Assembly (NCBI GenBank): GCA_947503885.1
Contig: CANNFD010000004.1
Span: forward strand, 246,174-310,173
Reading direction: 5' to 3'
From: an uncultured Olleya sp.
Lineage (GTDB): Bacteria > Bacteroidota > Bacteroidia > Flavobacteriales > Flavobacteriaceae
Length of the DNA: 64,000 nt
Shown piece by piece: positions 17,717 to 26,675 of this stretch. The position numbers and the translations under genes are program-made. The notes under the pieces were generated by a model. That model had not been told where the DNA came from and made no database searches. It saw nothing but the letters and a program-made list of their open reading frames with translations. Position 1 is the first letter of the stretch; the number at the start of each line of letters is the position of its first letter.

Positions 17717-18318
17717 GATTTAGATAATTTAACATCCCTTTGGTTAATTATTTCCATGATTTCTTCTGGAGACAAGTAGTACTTTTTAATCCTAGCAATA
17801 TAGGCTTTGTCAATATTAGCTTGGCTTAAAATAAAGTCCTTGGTAATTAAAATGTATTTTTCCATTCCTGATCTAATTGCGTAAGTGTCTGCAGCACGTT
17901 CTGCTTCTGCAATATGATTATCGGATAATAAGTATTTTGCTCCAAACCAAATTAAATTTAGATTACTTCTGTCTCTGTAGTCCATAACATGTCCTAACTC
18001 GTGACCAATCCACCCTATTAAAACATCTTTTGGCATATCTTTGGTGTATAAAACCTCTCCAGAAATGTTTACGGTTTCACTTATAAAAATATTATAAGCA
18101 CGTTTGCTTTTCTTTTTCAAAAGACTTCCCATGGTTGGTTGGGCTTGCATAGTCGATTTTTTAATCTTCTTTTTAAACTCAAAGTTTATTGGTGTATCTT
18201 TTAATTCTGGGTAATAAGAAAGCGCAATTTCTGCTTCTTCTTTAATAGATTCTGGTATTGTGGATTGTGGATACAATGTACTTGTCATTAGCAAAAATAA
18301 AAATAGTGTCAGTTTCAT
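17713..18318 (-). CDS. Secreted HELGH metalloprotease-like protein
   Basis: A 201-residue protein with a signal peptide (MKLTLFLFLLMTSTLYPQS). It contains WIGHELGHVMDY, a HExxH zinc site, and about 37 residues later EAERAADTYAIRSG, which offers the third zinc ligand in the ExxxD arrangement of M48-like gluzincins. A periplasmic or surface zinc peptidase is therefore likely, although it is much smaller than typical M48 enzymes and lacks membrane helices. Its stop codon region overlaps the convergent GH3 gene by 4 nt. No operon partner on its strand. Confidence 0.65.
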   Translation of the reverse strand: MKLTLFLFLLMTSTLYPQSTIPESIKEEAEIALSYYPELKDTPINFEFKKKIKKSTMQAQPTMGSLLKKKSKRAYNIFISETVNISGEVLYTKDMPKDVLIGWIGHELGHVMDYRDRSNLNLIWFGAKYLLSDNHIAEAERAADTYAIRSGMEKYILITKDFILSQANIDKAYIARIKKYYLSPEEIMEIINQRDVKLSKS

Positions 18319-18390
18319 TAGTCTTCAATATAATAGATATTAGAGCAATTCAAAACCATTTAACTTTTTAATAAAGTATTTTAACACTAT

Positions 18391-18432
18391 AAATAAAAAA
18401 AAACCAAGCAAAAGAGTTAAGTTTTGCTTGGT
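18391..18432 (-). terminator. Terminator after DoxDA gene
   Basis: ACCAAGCAAAA (18403-18413) pairs with TTTTGCTTGGT (18422-18432); on the reverse strand the hairpin runs into TTTTTTTT, closing the dox operon. Confidence 0.88.
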
Positions 18433-18460
18433 CTTAAAGTGAATTAAAAAGGAATAGGTT

Positions 18461-19480
18461 TTATTTTTTAAGAATTTGATGTTCCCAAAAAGCACCACTA
18501 ATATCTGTCATCTTTAAGGTGTAAGTTCCGTTAGGTAAAGCAAGGAGTCTGTTTTTTTGAAAACTTAATTTAGCTTTAGCACCCAATGGTACAATCATAC
18601 TATGTTTTCCTGGTTTTATTTTAGCAACATAGTAATTAGAAATACTATTTTTTGATAAATCAGCTAAGTCCTCCTGCGTGTACTTTAAGATGGTATTATT
18701 ATGTTTATCATATAATTCTATCTCTATAACCCAAGAGCCATAAACATCAACCCCTTCGGTTCTAAAAACATCAAAAGTAAGGAGGTCACCTTCAATTTTA
18801 CTTTCTGTAATTTCAAGTTTTGGTTTAACCGATTTGTTATGAAGTGTACCCCATAAGCCCCCATGAAACACTTGGTTTGTCATTAATGTCATACCTAAAA
18901 CAAATATAGAGCCAGCTAAAACAATCTTTGGAAACACACTATCTTTAATTGGTAAAACACCAGAGCCAAGCCATGCAAACCATTTCTTTTTAGTGAAAGC
19001 ATAGTTGTTTTTTATTAAATAATTATCTACCGAATAGGTACCACTTCCTGTTAAAAATAACATGAAACCGGTTGCGATTCCTAAGACACCAATTTGCCAT
19101 TCATCTAAACATGTTGTTCCAATCCAACCGGAGCCAAGAAGTATACCCATTGCTAAGAAAAATACACCTATACTCATAATTCTTGTAAATAACCCAAAAA
19201 TTATAAATAGTCCAACAATACCTTCAATAACGGTAAAAATGACCATGTTTAGCCAAAGTATATCTGGATTTTCTACTAAATACTGGATGATTGGTTTTAT
19301 CCCTAATGCATTGGGTAAAAAATGATTAAATTTTTCGCCAATATAACCTGCCACTTCTGGATCTAATTTATTGGCCAATATTGTTCTTCTCCAAAAGGCA
19401 GAAAAATATGTCCAACCTATTACTAATCTTACACCTAAAGCTAATAGGCCTGCGTCGTTTTTTATGCTAATTTGTTTCAT
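18461..19480 (-). CDS. DoxDA-like thiosulfate:quinone oxidoreductase homologue
   Basis: A 339-residue protein with two parts. Residues 1-190 hold four or so membrane segments and match the DoxD/DoxX fold (LALGVRLVIGWTYFSAFWRR, GLFTRIMSIGVFFLAMGILLGSGWIGTTCLDEWQ). After another anchor near 185-205 comes a periplasmic beta-rich domain (residues 215-339, ending GTYTLKMTDISGAFWEHQIL) like DoxA. In Acidianus DoxD and DoxA together oxidise thiosulfate to tetrathionate and reduce quinone; fused forms occur in Bacteroidota. It is the last gene after doxX and a secreted DsrE gene, supporting a sulfur redox role. Exact substrate is inferred. Confidence 0.78.
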   Translation of the reverse strand: MKQISIKNDAGLLALGVRLVIGWTYFSAFWRRTILANKLDPEVAGYIGEKFNHFLPNALGIKPIIQYLVENPDILWLNMVIFTVIEGIVGLFIIFGLFTRIMSIGVFFLAMGILLGSGWIGTTCLDEWQIGVLGIATGFMLFLTGSGTYSVDNYLIKNNYAFTKKKWFAWLGSGVLPIKDSVFPKIVLAGSIFVLGMTLMTNQVFHGGLWGTLHNKSVKPKLEITESKIEGDLLTFDVFRTEGVDVYGSWVIEIELYDKHNNTILKYTQEDLADLSKNSISNYYVAKIKPGKHSMIVPLGAKAKLSFQKNRLLALPNGTYTLKMTDISGAFWEHQILKK

Positions 19481-19489
19481 TTAAAATAA

Positions 19490-19912
19490 TTATATGGTTA
19501 GTGTGATAAATCCTTTTTTAGTGAGTTGAAATCCGTATAAAATACCATTATCAGTTACTTCTAAATGGTTTGGCATTTGATTAGGATTGATGTTGAATTT
19601 ATTAAGCGAAATTCCGCATACAAAGACTTTTACATTTTGAGTTTTTGCTTGTTGCAAAAGCTTATTAAAAGCAGTGTTGTTTGCAATATCATTTACTGTT
19701 TTGCCACAAATTATCATATAAAAATCGCCATAGTTTTTATCGTCTTCTTTGGCTAATTGGTTTGCAGTTAATAAAACAGGTTTAAGTTGTTGAATGTTTT
19801 TTGAAAGCACTAAATAGTTATTCTTTTCAGGGTTAAAATTTTGTGCTTGTATTTGAGTACTTCCAAACAGTAAAAGAAACTGAGCGGTTATAATTAAAAA
19901 TAAGTTTTTCAT
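19490..19912 (-). CDS. Secreted DsrE family protein
   Basis: A 140-residue protein with a signal peptide (cleavage likely after IQAQ at residue 24) and a DsrE-type sulfur-carrier domain. Two cysteines stand out: Cys69 in FYMIICGKTVND and Cys99 in VKVFVCGISLNKF; the second sits where periplasmic DsrE proteins hold their conserved, probably persulfide-carrying cysteine. Cytoplasmic DsrE proteins relay sulfane sulfur in sulfur oxidation and tRNA thiolation; this one is exported. The start overlaps the doxX stop by 4 nt (ATGA), and the DoxDA gene follows after 9 nt, so all three are co-translated. Confidence 0.8.
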   Translation of the reverse strand: MKNLFLIITAQFLLLFGSTQIQAQNFNPEKNNYLVLSKNIQQLKPVLLTANQLAKEDDKNYGDFYMIICGKTVNDIANNTAFNKLLQQAKTQNVKVFVCGISLNKFNINPNQMPNHLEVTDNGILYGFQLTKKGFITLTI

Positions 19913-20319
19913 TGTTTTTGAATTTTTAAGTTAGGATTAAGACTAAAAAAAAGTAATCCACCAAGTAGGGCTATGTTTTTAAAAAGAGGACCTAAAGTAG
20001 ACAGTTGTCCAACTTGAATAGTCAATGTTATTGGGATTAATACTGCAATTAAAACCAATGCAGCTATTCTGGTTTTAAATCCTATTAATAATGCTATAGC
20101 AGCTATTAGCATTACAATGCCGGATAGGATAACTGCTGTTGTTGGTGATCCTAATATACTGCCAATAAAGCCCAAATTTGCCTTTTCTATTCTGTTAACC
20201 GTTTTTGCAGTATTAAAAAAATGACTGGTGCTTGCTACTATAAAAATTAAGCTTAGCATAATGCGAAGTATAACCACAGATTTGTAGCTAACCTCAAGTG
20301 TTTTTTCTTGAAATTTCAT
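19909..20319 (-). CDS. DoxX family membrane protein
   Basis: A 136-residue inner-membrane protein with four predicted helices typical of DoxX (VVILRIMLSLIFIVASTSHFF, then the GSPTTAVILSGIVMLIAAIALLIGFKTR middle). DoxX proteins are linked with thiol and sulfur redox in several bacteria, but the reaction is not well defined. Here it precedes a secreted DsrE and a DoxDA homologue with coupled start and stop codons, which makes a joint sulfur role likely. An unknown anchored protein lies 72 nt upstream on the same strand. Confidence 0.8.
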   Translation of the reverse strand: MKFQEKTLEVSYKSVVILRIMLSLIFIVASTSHFFNTAKTVNRIEKANLGFIGSILGSPTTAVILSGIVMLIAAIALLIGFKTRIAALVLIAVLIPITLTIQVGQLSTLGPLFKNIALLGGLLFFSLNPNLKIQKQ

Positions 20320-20391
20320 TTATTGATTATCTATAAATTAATGCATTATCAGTTTTAGTAACTGATGTTTTGTCTAAATAGTAAACACTAA

Positions 20392-20775
20392 TTATAGGTA
20401 ATCTTTAAAATGTTGGTATAAAATGTAGAGTGGAATTGCAGAAACCGATTGGTTTCTAGCGTTATAATATGGTTTGTGATTGTTAGAAAAATCAGTTATC
20501 GTAAAAGCTAAGGTAACGTCTGTTAAAATTACAGGTAATTTTTGCGTTAATGATTTTTCTTTTGCTAGGGTAAATGCGTTTGTTGCAAGGTCCGTATCGA
20601 TACAATTAACGTTGCTAATAGTTGTCTGACTCTTGTTTGCTACTTTGGTTAAAGGTATATCTAGTTCTGCCTGAATATAGTTTCTAACCTTGCAAGGCGA
20701 TAGCAATAGCAATACAACTACTCCAAAAACGGGTAGTATATTAAATAGTGTTTTTATGTCACTGCTTTTTATCAC
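20392..20775 (-). CDS. Anchored hypothetical protein upstream of dox genes
   Basis: A 127-residue protein with one N-terminal membrane segment (LFNILPVFGVVVLLLLSPC) and a small extracytoplasmic domain. Directly after the helix come Cys28 and the segment KVRNYIQAELDIPLTKVANKSQTT; a second cysteine is Cys58. I have the impression that proteins of this shape recur in Flavobacteriaceae near metal or redox genes, but I cannot name the family. The two extracytoplasmic cysteines and its position 72 nt before doxX suggest a possible part in the same sulfur or thiol system. Function unknown. Confidence 0.55.
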   Translation of the reverse strand: MIKSSDIKTLFNILPVFGVVVLLLLSPCKVRNYIQAELDIPLTKVANKSQTTISNVNCIDTDLATNAFTLAKEKSLTQKLPVILTDVTLAFTITDFSNNHKPYYNARNQSVSAIPLYILYQHFKDYL

Positions 20776-20830
20776 GACACAAAGCTACATAATTAGTTTA
20801 CGTTGAAATGTTATAGATTTCTTAATACTT

Positions 20831-20866
20831 AAAAATAAAAAAGCACAACTTTTAGGTTGTGCTTTT
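20831..20866 (-). terminator. Terminator after PLP enzyme gene
   Basis: AAAAGCACAAC (20839-20849) pairs with GTTGTGCTTTT (20856-20866) around TTTTAG, with a T run on the reverse strand. Stem identical to the guaB terminator. Confidence 0.9.
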
Positions 20867-20886
20867 AAGTGTATTTCTAATTCATT

Positions 20887-22731
20887 CTAAATGCTTTCAA
20901 CAAACTCTGAAAACACTTGTTTGTGTAGCTCTAAATCTAGGTTTGGAGATAAAGAGGCACGTACTATATAATCTTTATCACCTTCTTTGGTTGTCCCTTG
21001 TGTTGAGGTTGCAGGAATCGTCCAATAACAACCCTTTAATTGACCATAGCTTACACAATACTTGCTTTGGTCAGGGATTTTAGTAATCATTAAGTTGATT
21101 AATTTTAGGTTTAAAGCTCTTTTGTAATCTTCTTTTTCTTGCGCGGTATTTCCTTTTGTAGGTAAATCTAAAGAAAACACAGAAGGTGTAAAGTCTTGAT
21201 TAGCTAAGTCTTCTGACACAAAATTAATTTTTGCTTCAGGAAGTGTTTTTTGAATAAAGTTTACAAACTCTCTTGTGTTTTTATAAGCATCCTTAATTCT
21301 TTGATTCATAGAAGGCAGTTGCTTTGCTAATATCTGATATTGAAGATTTGTCGCTTCATTATCACAAAGTGTTAAATGCTTTTCTATTTTGTCCATTAAC
21401 CCTTTTGTTTTACTGTTTCCAACACAATATCCAGCAGTACATTGCCCTCCGCTAGGAAATTTAGATCCACTTGCATAGGATATTGTTCTGACGGTAGATA
21501 GTATTTTGTCTTCACCTAAAAACAGGACATTTGGACAAAAAGTTTGGTCTAAAATAAAAACAGGGTCAATAGCACTTGCTCCAGATGGAGTTTTACGCAC
21601 TTTACTTAAAACAGCTTTTAGTTGTACTAAGTCAGGAACTTCTACTCTTGGATTTGTAGGGATTTCTGCAATAATATAAGGGATGGCATCTTGACTTGCA
21701 AGGGTATTTAAAACAGTATCGATACTGTTAACCATGTCATTATCACCATCTACAGGTAAATCTACTACTTCAACATTTGCAATACAAGCAGCAACACGTC
21801 TAGCTTGGTCGTTAGTACCACCATAACAATTAGGCGGAACTATAAATTTAATATCTTTTCCTTTATGATTTTGTAGGGCATCATCTATTAATCCCATCAT
21901 AATAGCATACTGGATTGATAATCCACTAGACCCAACTAAAGGTTTGGTAGGTGTACCCGTAATTTGTGTAATAGATTGTAGTACTTTGGCTTTATCCTCC
22001 TGGACTGAGTTTGTATTATTGTATGATTTTGTGTTGTTTACTAAATCATTTAAAGCTGCAAGACAGTTAATAGGTGTCATTGCTATAGTTTCTCTTCTTC
22101 GTACATGTTGTATTTCTGAAATATAACTTTCATTTTGAGTTCCGTTAACTAATAAAACACTTCCATAATTTGAGTGTAGATTAATATAAAAGTCAATATT
22201 TGAATTTAAGTCTACTTCACTAATTGCTTCTTGTTCTGAAATATAAATCGTGCTTCCGTCAAATTCGGTAATCTCTTTTGCTGAGTTTATTTGATTTAGT
22301 TGAAAGTTATATCCATAAACAGATTTTAATACGTCTGTATCAAATAATTCTGGTAATTGTCCAGTATAGTTAATCTGTGTGCTTTTATTGTCTAATAAGT
22401 TTTTTCTTAAAACAGATAATATTGGTGTTGTTTTTGAGGAAAAACTGATGACTTGATCAGATTTTAAATCGTTTAAATTAGCAACAGCCCATTCAAAAAC
22501 ACAAGATAAAGGGTGACCTAGTCTAATATAATCGTAAGCTGTAGGTAATTGATTTAATGCTGAGGTTTCAGAACTGTTGTCTTTATATAAGTTTTTAAAT
22601 TGCTCTAAAAATTCAGTTTTAGCCAATTTTTCATTGTAAATATCTAATCGATGTGTTGTTAGTTTTAACCAATCGTTTGGCATGTTTTGAAGTACATCTT
22701 TAATATAATTTAGCATTTTTTTGTCATTCAT
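20887..22731 (-). CDS. PLP-dependent Cys/Met metabolism enzyme with N-terminal extension
   Basis: A 614-residue protein. From about residue 240 it follows the cystathionine gamma-synthase/beta-lyase pattern: CYGGTNDQARR (the YGGT substrate loop, near 302), AEIPTNPRVEVPDL (ESPTNP-like, near 356), FILDQTF (the Asp that holds the PLP ring nitrogen, near 395) and ASGSKFPSGGQ with the probable Schiff-base Lys424. The first roughly 230 residues are an extra region that I do not recognise. True gamma-synthases are about 380-400 residues, so this is a distinct, longer subfamily; the reaction is unknown, with sulfur amino acid elimination or exchange likely. Start at MNDKK chosen over an upstream in-frame codon. 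Confidence 0.75.
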   Translation of the reverse strand: MNDKKMLNYIKDVLQNMPNDWLKLTTHRLDIYNEKLAKTEFLEQFKNLYKDNSSETSALNQLPTAYDYIRLGHPLSCVFEWAVANLNDLKSDQVISFSSKTTPILSVLRKNLLDNKSTQINYTGQLPELFDTDVLKSVYGYNFQLNQINSAKEITEFDGSTIYISEQEAISEVDLNSNIDFYINLHSNYGSVLLVNGTQNESYISEIQHVRRRETIAMTPINCLAALNDLVNNTKSYNNTNSVQEDKAKVLQSITQITGTPTKPLVGSSGLSIQYAIMMGLIDDALQNHKGKDIKFIVPPNCYGGTNDQARRVAACIANVEVVDLPVDGDNDMVNSIDTVLNTLASQDAIPYIIAEIPTNPRVEVPDLVQLKAVLSKVRKTPSGASAIDPVFILDQTFCPNVLFLGEDKILSTVRTISYASGSKFPSGGQCTAGYCVGNSKTKGLMDKIEKHLTLCDNEATNLQYQILAKQLPSMNQRIKDAYKNTREFVNFIQKTLPEAKINFVSEDLANQDFTPSVFSLDLPTKGNTAQEKEDYKRALNLKLINLMITKIPDQSKYCVSYGQLKGCYWTIPATSTQGTTKEGDKDYIVRASLSPNLDLELHKQVFSEFVESI

Positions 22732-22924
22732 AATTTCTACTTTAAATAGGCATGCAAGATACATTATTTAGATTTGTTTTAAAAGTAGAATATAGCCTGG
22801 GATTGTAAAGTTTACAGTCTGTTAGCCTTAGGTTTAGCATGGAGTTTGATGCTAGTTATTTAAATATAATACGTAGGAGAATTAATAAAATTTTAACGAT
22901 TAAGGTAAAAGAAGATGTTATTGT

Positions 22925-23161
22925 TTATATGTTATAAACTTGTCCACGATGTGGTTTTAAAGCATCACGTATTGGCTTCATTTCAGTTTCATTAACTACC
23001 ATAAACGCAATGCTATGCATATCGCTTAATTGTTCAAAACCAGTAATGTTTAATTCTGTTTTTTCTAAAACAATAAATTCTTTTAGGTGTATTTCGTGGT
23101 GTTGGGCAGTCTTTAGCGCATCAGGACCTCTAAAATCCCATATAAGTTTAAGTTGTCTCAT
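22925..23161 (-). CDS. Small hypothetical protein
   Basis: A 78-residue soluble protein (MRQLKLIWDFRGPDALKTA...) ending DALKPHRGQVYNI. The two-strand, two-helix look and the clustered histidines (QHHEIHL) are compatible with a small ferredoxin-like fold, but I do not recognise a family. Its start is 2 nt from the stop of the SRPBCC gene, in the order SRPBCC then this gene, so the pair is almost certainly co-transcribed. Being short but tightly coupled and composition-matched, it is likely real. Confidence 0.6.
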   Translation of the reverse strand: MRQLKLIWDFRGPDALKTAQHHEIHLKEFIVLEKTELNITGFEQLSDMHSIAFMVVNETEMKPIRDALKPHRGQVYNI

Positions 23162-23163
23162 AA

Positions 23164-23616
23164 TTAATCTAAAACAGAAATTCCGTTTTCTGCAAAATTT
23201 TTAAAATCGGTTAAATATTTTAAAGATTGCTTTTTAAATGTTTTAGGCATTAATAGTAGCATGATACGCATACCAAAGTTAGTTGGTAAAAATTGGTTTT
23301 TACTAATCCACTTAGTTGTATTGTCATCAATCGCTTCAAAATAATTTTCTTGTATGTTATGCATTCCAGAAGAATCAAAATTAAAGTGAAATAGTTTCTC
23401 TTTTTCTTTAGAAGTGACTGTTTCAATAAGGCTCATCTTCCTATTTCCAAAATTATAATTTAGTTTCATCTTAGCGCCAACAGTTCCAGGATCACCAGAG
23501 ATGTGCTCAAAACTTTCAAATCCAACTTGCCAATGTTTCATGTTTTCATGAGCATCTAATAAGAAAAAGCAGGACTGTACAGGTTTATTAATAATTATTT
23601 GAACAGTATATTTCAT
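23164..23616 (-). CDS. SRPBCC (START/Bet v 1-like) domain protein
   Basis: A 150-residue single-domain protein. The opening MKYTVQIIINKPVQSCFFLLDAHENMKHW pattern (beta strand, then INKPVxxCF helix and a Trp) and the later GTVGAKMKLNYNF strand are typical of the helix-grip SRPBCC fold, which binds hydrophobic ligands in a central cavity. The specific ligand is unknown. It is followed after 2 nt by a 78-residue gene on the same strand. The 265 nt upstream, shared with the divergent SurA operon, contains only that operon's promoter as far as I can see. Confidence 0.72.
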   Translation of the reverse strand: MKYTVQIIINKPVQSCFFLLDAHENMKHWQVGFESFEHISGDPGTVGAKMKLNYNFGNRKMSLIETVTSKEKEKLFHFNFDSSGMHNIQENYFEAIDDNTTKWISKNQFLPTNFGMRIMLLLMPKTFKKQSLKYLTDFKNFAENGISVLD

Positions 23617-23823
23617 TTTAAAATGATATTTAAAACCTTTAAGGAGAATGTGATTTTAACAAGTGCTAAATATAACCTTTTTATAATTATGTGGTAGTCA
23701 AATATTGTTTTTTAAACCAATAAAACCTTAAACTATTTAGGTTTTTTGATGTTTTTAGATTTTGCTAATTGATAAGTAAGTAAAACTATAATAATTACTT
23801 TAAAGTATCGTTTTAAAAGTCCT

Positions 23824-23852
23824 TGTTTAATAGTGTATTATTACTATTTTTG
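23824..23852 (+). promoter_or_regulatory. Promoter of SurA-MoxR operon
   Basis: TTG at 23824-23826, 18 nt, then TATTTTTG at 23845-23852; both elements match the Bacteroidota consensus. Start of transcription expected near 23858, about 25 nt before the ATG. Confidence 0.68.
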
Positions 23853-23881
23853 CAGACATTGCTAACAAATGTGGCTATATT

Positions 23882-25822
23882 ATGAATATGAATATTTTAC
23901 GTATTACTTTACTTTCTTTTTTCTTTTCTTGTCAATTTGTAAATGCACAAACTAATACAGTTTTGTTTACTGTTGACGATGCGCCTGTCTACACATCCGA
24001 GTTTAAGCGCGTTTATAGTAAAAACTTAGATTTAGTTAAAGATGACTCGCAAAAAGACATCGATAATTACTTAGATTTGTTTGTTAAATACAAACTTAAA
24101 ATAGCTGAAGCTAAAGCTTTAGGAATGGACAAAAAGCCAACCTATTTAAGAGAGTTTGGAAACTATAAAAGTCAATTAGCTAAAAATTATTTAAACGATA
24201 ATAAAGTTACAGATCAGTTAATTGAAGAAGCATATCAAAGACTTTTAATAGAGGTTGATGCAAATCATATATTGGTTAAAATTGATGAAAATGCAAGTCC
24301 AAAGGACACTTTAGCAGCTTATCAAGAAGTGCTAAAATTAAGAGGACGCGCTATTGAAGAAGGTTTTGATACCGTTAAAAAGGACATCCATAATGGACAA
24401 ACTTTGTTTGCAGAGGAGTTAGGCTTTTTTACAGCTTTTAAAATGGTTTATCCGTTTGAAAGTGCTGCTTATAACACACCTGTTGGGCAATGGTCTCAAC
24501 CTTTTAGAACTCAATTTGGTTATCATGTTGTTTGGGTAAAGAACAAGCGAGACAATAGAGGAGAAGTAACTGTTGCGCACATTATGTTAACCGATGATAA
24601 GGCTGGCCAAACTGCCCAAAACCGTATTAACGAAATCTATACACGTATTAAACAAGGGGATGACTTTAGCGGTTTAGCAAAGCAGTTTTCTGATGATAAA
24701 AGCTCAAGTGCTAATGGAGGTAAACTTAATACGTTTTCTTCAGGGCAATTAAGTTCTAAAATATTTGAAGACCAAGCTTTTGGATTGCAAAACATTAACG
24801 ATGTTTCTAAACCTTTTAAGTCAGAGTTTGGGTACCATATTATTAAACTTATCGAGAAAAAAGGGATTGAACCTTTTGACGATTTAAAGTCAGAATTAAA
24901 TAATAAAATTAAAAGAGATTCTAGATCTAAAGTCATAAACGATAAACGTATAGAAAAGTTATTTAAAAAGTATAATGTGTCTTTAGACAATGCAGATTTA
25001 TCACCGTTTGTAAATATTTTAAATGATGATTTTTTTAGTAGTAGTTGGAAAGTGCCTGCTAACTTTAAGGGGGATAAAGTCTTATTAAATATAGGAACAA
25101 AACAAATAACACAGATCGATTTTGCTGATTTTTTATTAAAAAGCCAACGCAGACGTCAAGCTAAAATACCTTTTGATAAACTAGTAAAAGATAATTTTAA
25201 AGTATTTGTAGAGAGTCATTTACAAAGCTATCAAGAAGAAAATTTAGAGTTTGAAAACGAAGAATACGCTCAAATACTTACCGAGTATCGTGATGGGTTA
25301 TTATTATTTGACCTAATGGAAAACGAAATTTGGAATGCAGCCAAAGAAGATTCATTAGGATTAGAAAACTTTTATTTACAAAATAAAGAAAACTATTTTT
25401 ATGATGTAAGGGTGGATGCTATTGTAGCATCTTCAGCAAAGAAGAAGCACATAAAAAAAGTAGCAAAACAATTAAGCAATAATAAATCCATAGATATTAT
25501 TAAAGGCGAATTAAATTCTGACAAAGAAATAAATGTTAGCTTTATCGTGGACACATTAGAAGTTAACCATCAGGCTTTACCAAAAGGGTTAGACTTAAAA
25601 ACAGGGGTTTCTAAAATATTTAAGCACAACGACGCTTACAGTGTTGTTAAGATAGAAAACATTTTGCCAAAGACTCTTAAAAGTTTTGAAGAAGCAAAAG
25701 GAAGTGTGGTTTCAGATTTTCAGGAAGAAAAAGAAAAAGAATGGCTTTTAAAATTAGCTAAAAAATATAAAGTAAGTATTAATAAAGAAGCCTTACAACA
25801 AGTAAAAACAGAACTAAAATAA
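23882..25822 (+). CDS. SurA/PpiC-type peptidylprolyl isomerase, periplasmic
   Basis: A 646-residue exported chaperone. After a signal peptide (to VNAQ) comes a helical SurA-like region, then two parvulin domains at about residues 125-225 and 225-335; each ends with the parvulin GYH pattern (FGYHVVWVKNK and FGYHIIKLIEK), and the second contains FSDDKSSSANGGKL. The remaining 300 residues are a helical tail. Such proteins fold outer-membrane barrels. Start could be either of two ATGs six bases apart. First of three SurA-like genes in a row, with only 1 nt to the next. Confidence 0.88.
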   Translation: MNMNILRITLLSFFFSCQFVNAQTNTVLFTVDDAPVYTSEFKRVYSKNLDLVKDDSQKDIDNYLDLFVKYKLKIAEAKALGMDKKPTYLREFGNYKSQLAKNYLNDNKVTDQLIEEAYQRLLIEVDANHILVKIDENASPKDTLAAYQEVLKLRGRAIEEGFDTVKKDIHNGQTLFAEELGFFTAFKMVYPFESAAYNTPVGQWSQPFRTQFGYHVVWVKNKRDNRGEVTVAHIMLTDDKAGQTAQNRINEIYTRIKQGDDFSGLAKQFSDDKSSSANGGKLNTFSSGQLSSKIFEDQAFGLQNINDVSKPFKSEFGYHIIKLIEKKGIEPFDDLKSELNNKIKRDSRSKVINDKRIEKLFKKYNVSLDNADLSPFVNILNDDFFSSSWKVPANFKGDKVLLNIGTKQITQIDFADFLLKSQRRRQAKIPFDKLVKDNFKVFVESHLQSYQEENLEFENEEYAQILTEYRDGLLLFDLMENEIWNAAKEDSLGLENFYLQNKENYFYDVRVDAIVASSAKKKHIKKVAKQLSNNKSIDIIKGELNSDKEINVSFIVDTLEVNHQALPKGLDLKTGVSKIFKHNDAYSVVKIENILPKTLKSFEEAKGSVVSDFQEEKEKEWLLKLAKKYKVSINKEALQQVKTELK

Positions 25823-25823
25823 A

Positions 25824-26675
25824 TTGAAAAAATTAAGTTACATATTAATATTGTCTACATTACTGTGGTCCTGTGACTATTTTAGACCAGCACCTGATGA
25901 GGGTACTATTGCTAGAGTAGATGATGCTTTTTTATTTACAAGTGATTTAAAAAAGGCACTACCTGAAAACTTAAGTCCTTCTGATAGTGCAATTTTTGCT
26001 AATAATTTTATTACAAAATGGGCAACCCAACAATTGCTTGTTAGAAATGCAGAAGTAAATTTAACAGATGCTAAATTGGGTAAATTTGATAAATTGGTAG
26101 AGCAATATAAAAACGACTTATATAGTAAAGCCTATGTTGAAGCCTTAGTTTCTAAAAACTTGGACACTACAGTTTCTGTAAATGAAGCAGCTGCTTATTA
26201 TGAAGTAAATAAAGAAGCTTTTAAGTTAAATGAAGACTTAATTCAGTTTAGATATATAAACGTAGAAGCCAATCGTTTAGATTTAGAGCAGATAAAAACT
26301 AAGTTTAAACGTTTTAACCAAACAGATAAAAAAGAGTTGGATTCAATTTCGATTCAGTTTAAATCCTATTCTTTAAAAGACTCTGTATGGATTAGAGTCA
26401 ATCAGGCAATTAATAAAATACCAGCTATAACTATTGAAAACAAAAATGAATTGTTAAAAAAATCTAATTTTATACAACTCAAAGATTCATTAGGATTATA
26501 TTTGATGCAAATAAATAATGTGTTGTTACGAAACGATACCGCTCCATTGGAGTACGTTAGACCAACCATTAACCAAATCGTTATTAACAAACGAAAATTG
26601 GAATTAATAAAACAAATAGAAAAGGACATTACCAAAGATGCCATTAAAAACAAACAATTTGAAATTTACAATTAA
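25824..26675 (+). CDS. SurA-like lipoprotein without an isomerase domain
   Basis: A 283-residue protein starting at TTG, one base after the previous stop. The lipobox LLWSC gives lipid Cys17. The body keeps the SurA chaperone pattern (VDDAFLFTSDLKKALP, FITKWATQQLLVRNA, and a helical region to the end) but no parvulin GYH or FSD motif, so it is probably a pure chaperone module held at a membrane. The 3' end overlaps the next gene by 38 nt. Placement between two bifunctional SurA proteins suggests they cooperate in outer-membrane protein folding. Confidence 0.72.
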   Translation: MKKLSYILILSTLLWSCDYFRPAPDEGTIARVDDAFLFTSDLKKALPENLSPSDSAIFANNFITKWATQQLLVRNAEVNLTDAKLGKFDKLVEQYKNDLYSKAYVEALVSKNLDTTVSVNEAAAYYEVNKEAFKLNEDLIQFRYINVEANRLDLEQIKTKFKRFNQTDKKELDSISIQFKSYSLKDSVWIRVNQAINKIPAITIENKNELLKKSNFIQLKDSLGLYLMQINNVLLRNDTAPLEYVRPTINQIVINKRKLELIKQIEKDITKDAIKNKQFEIYN

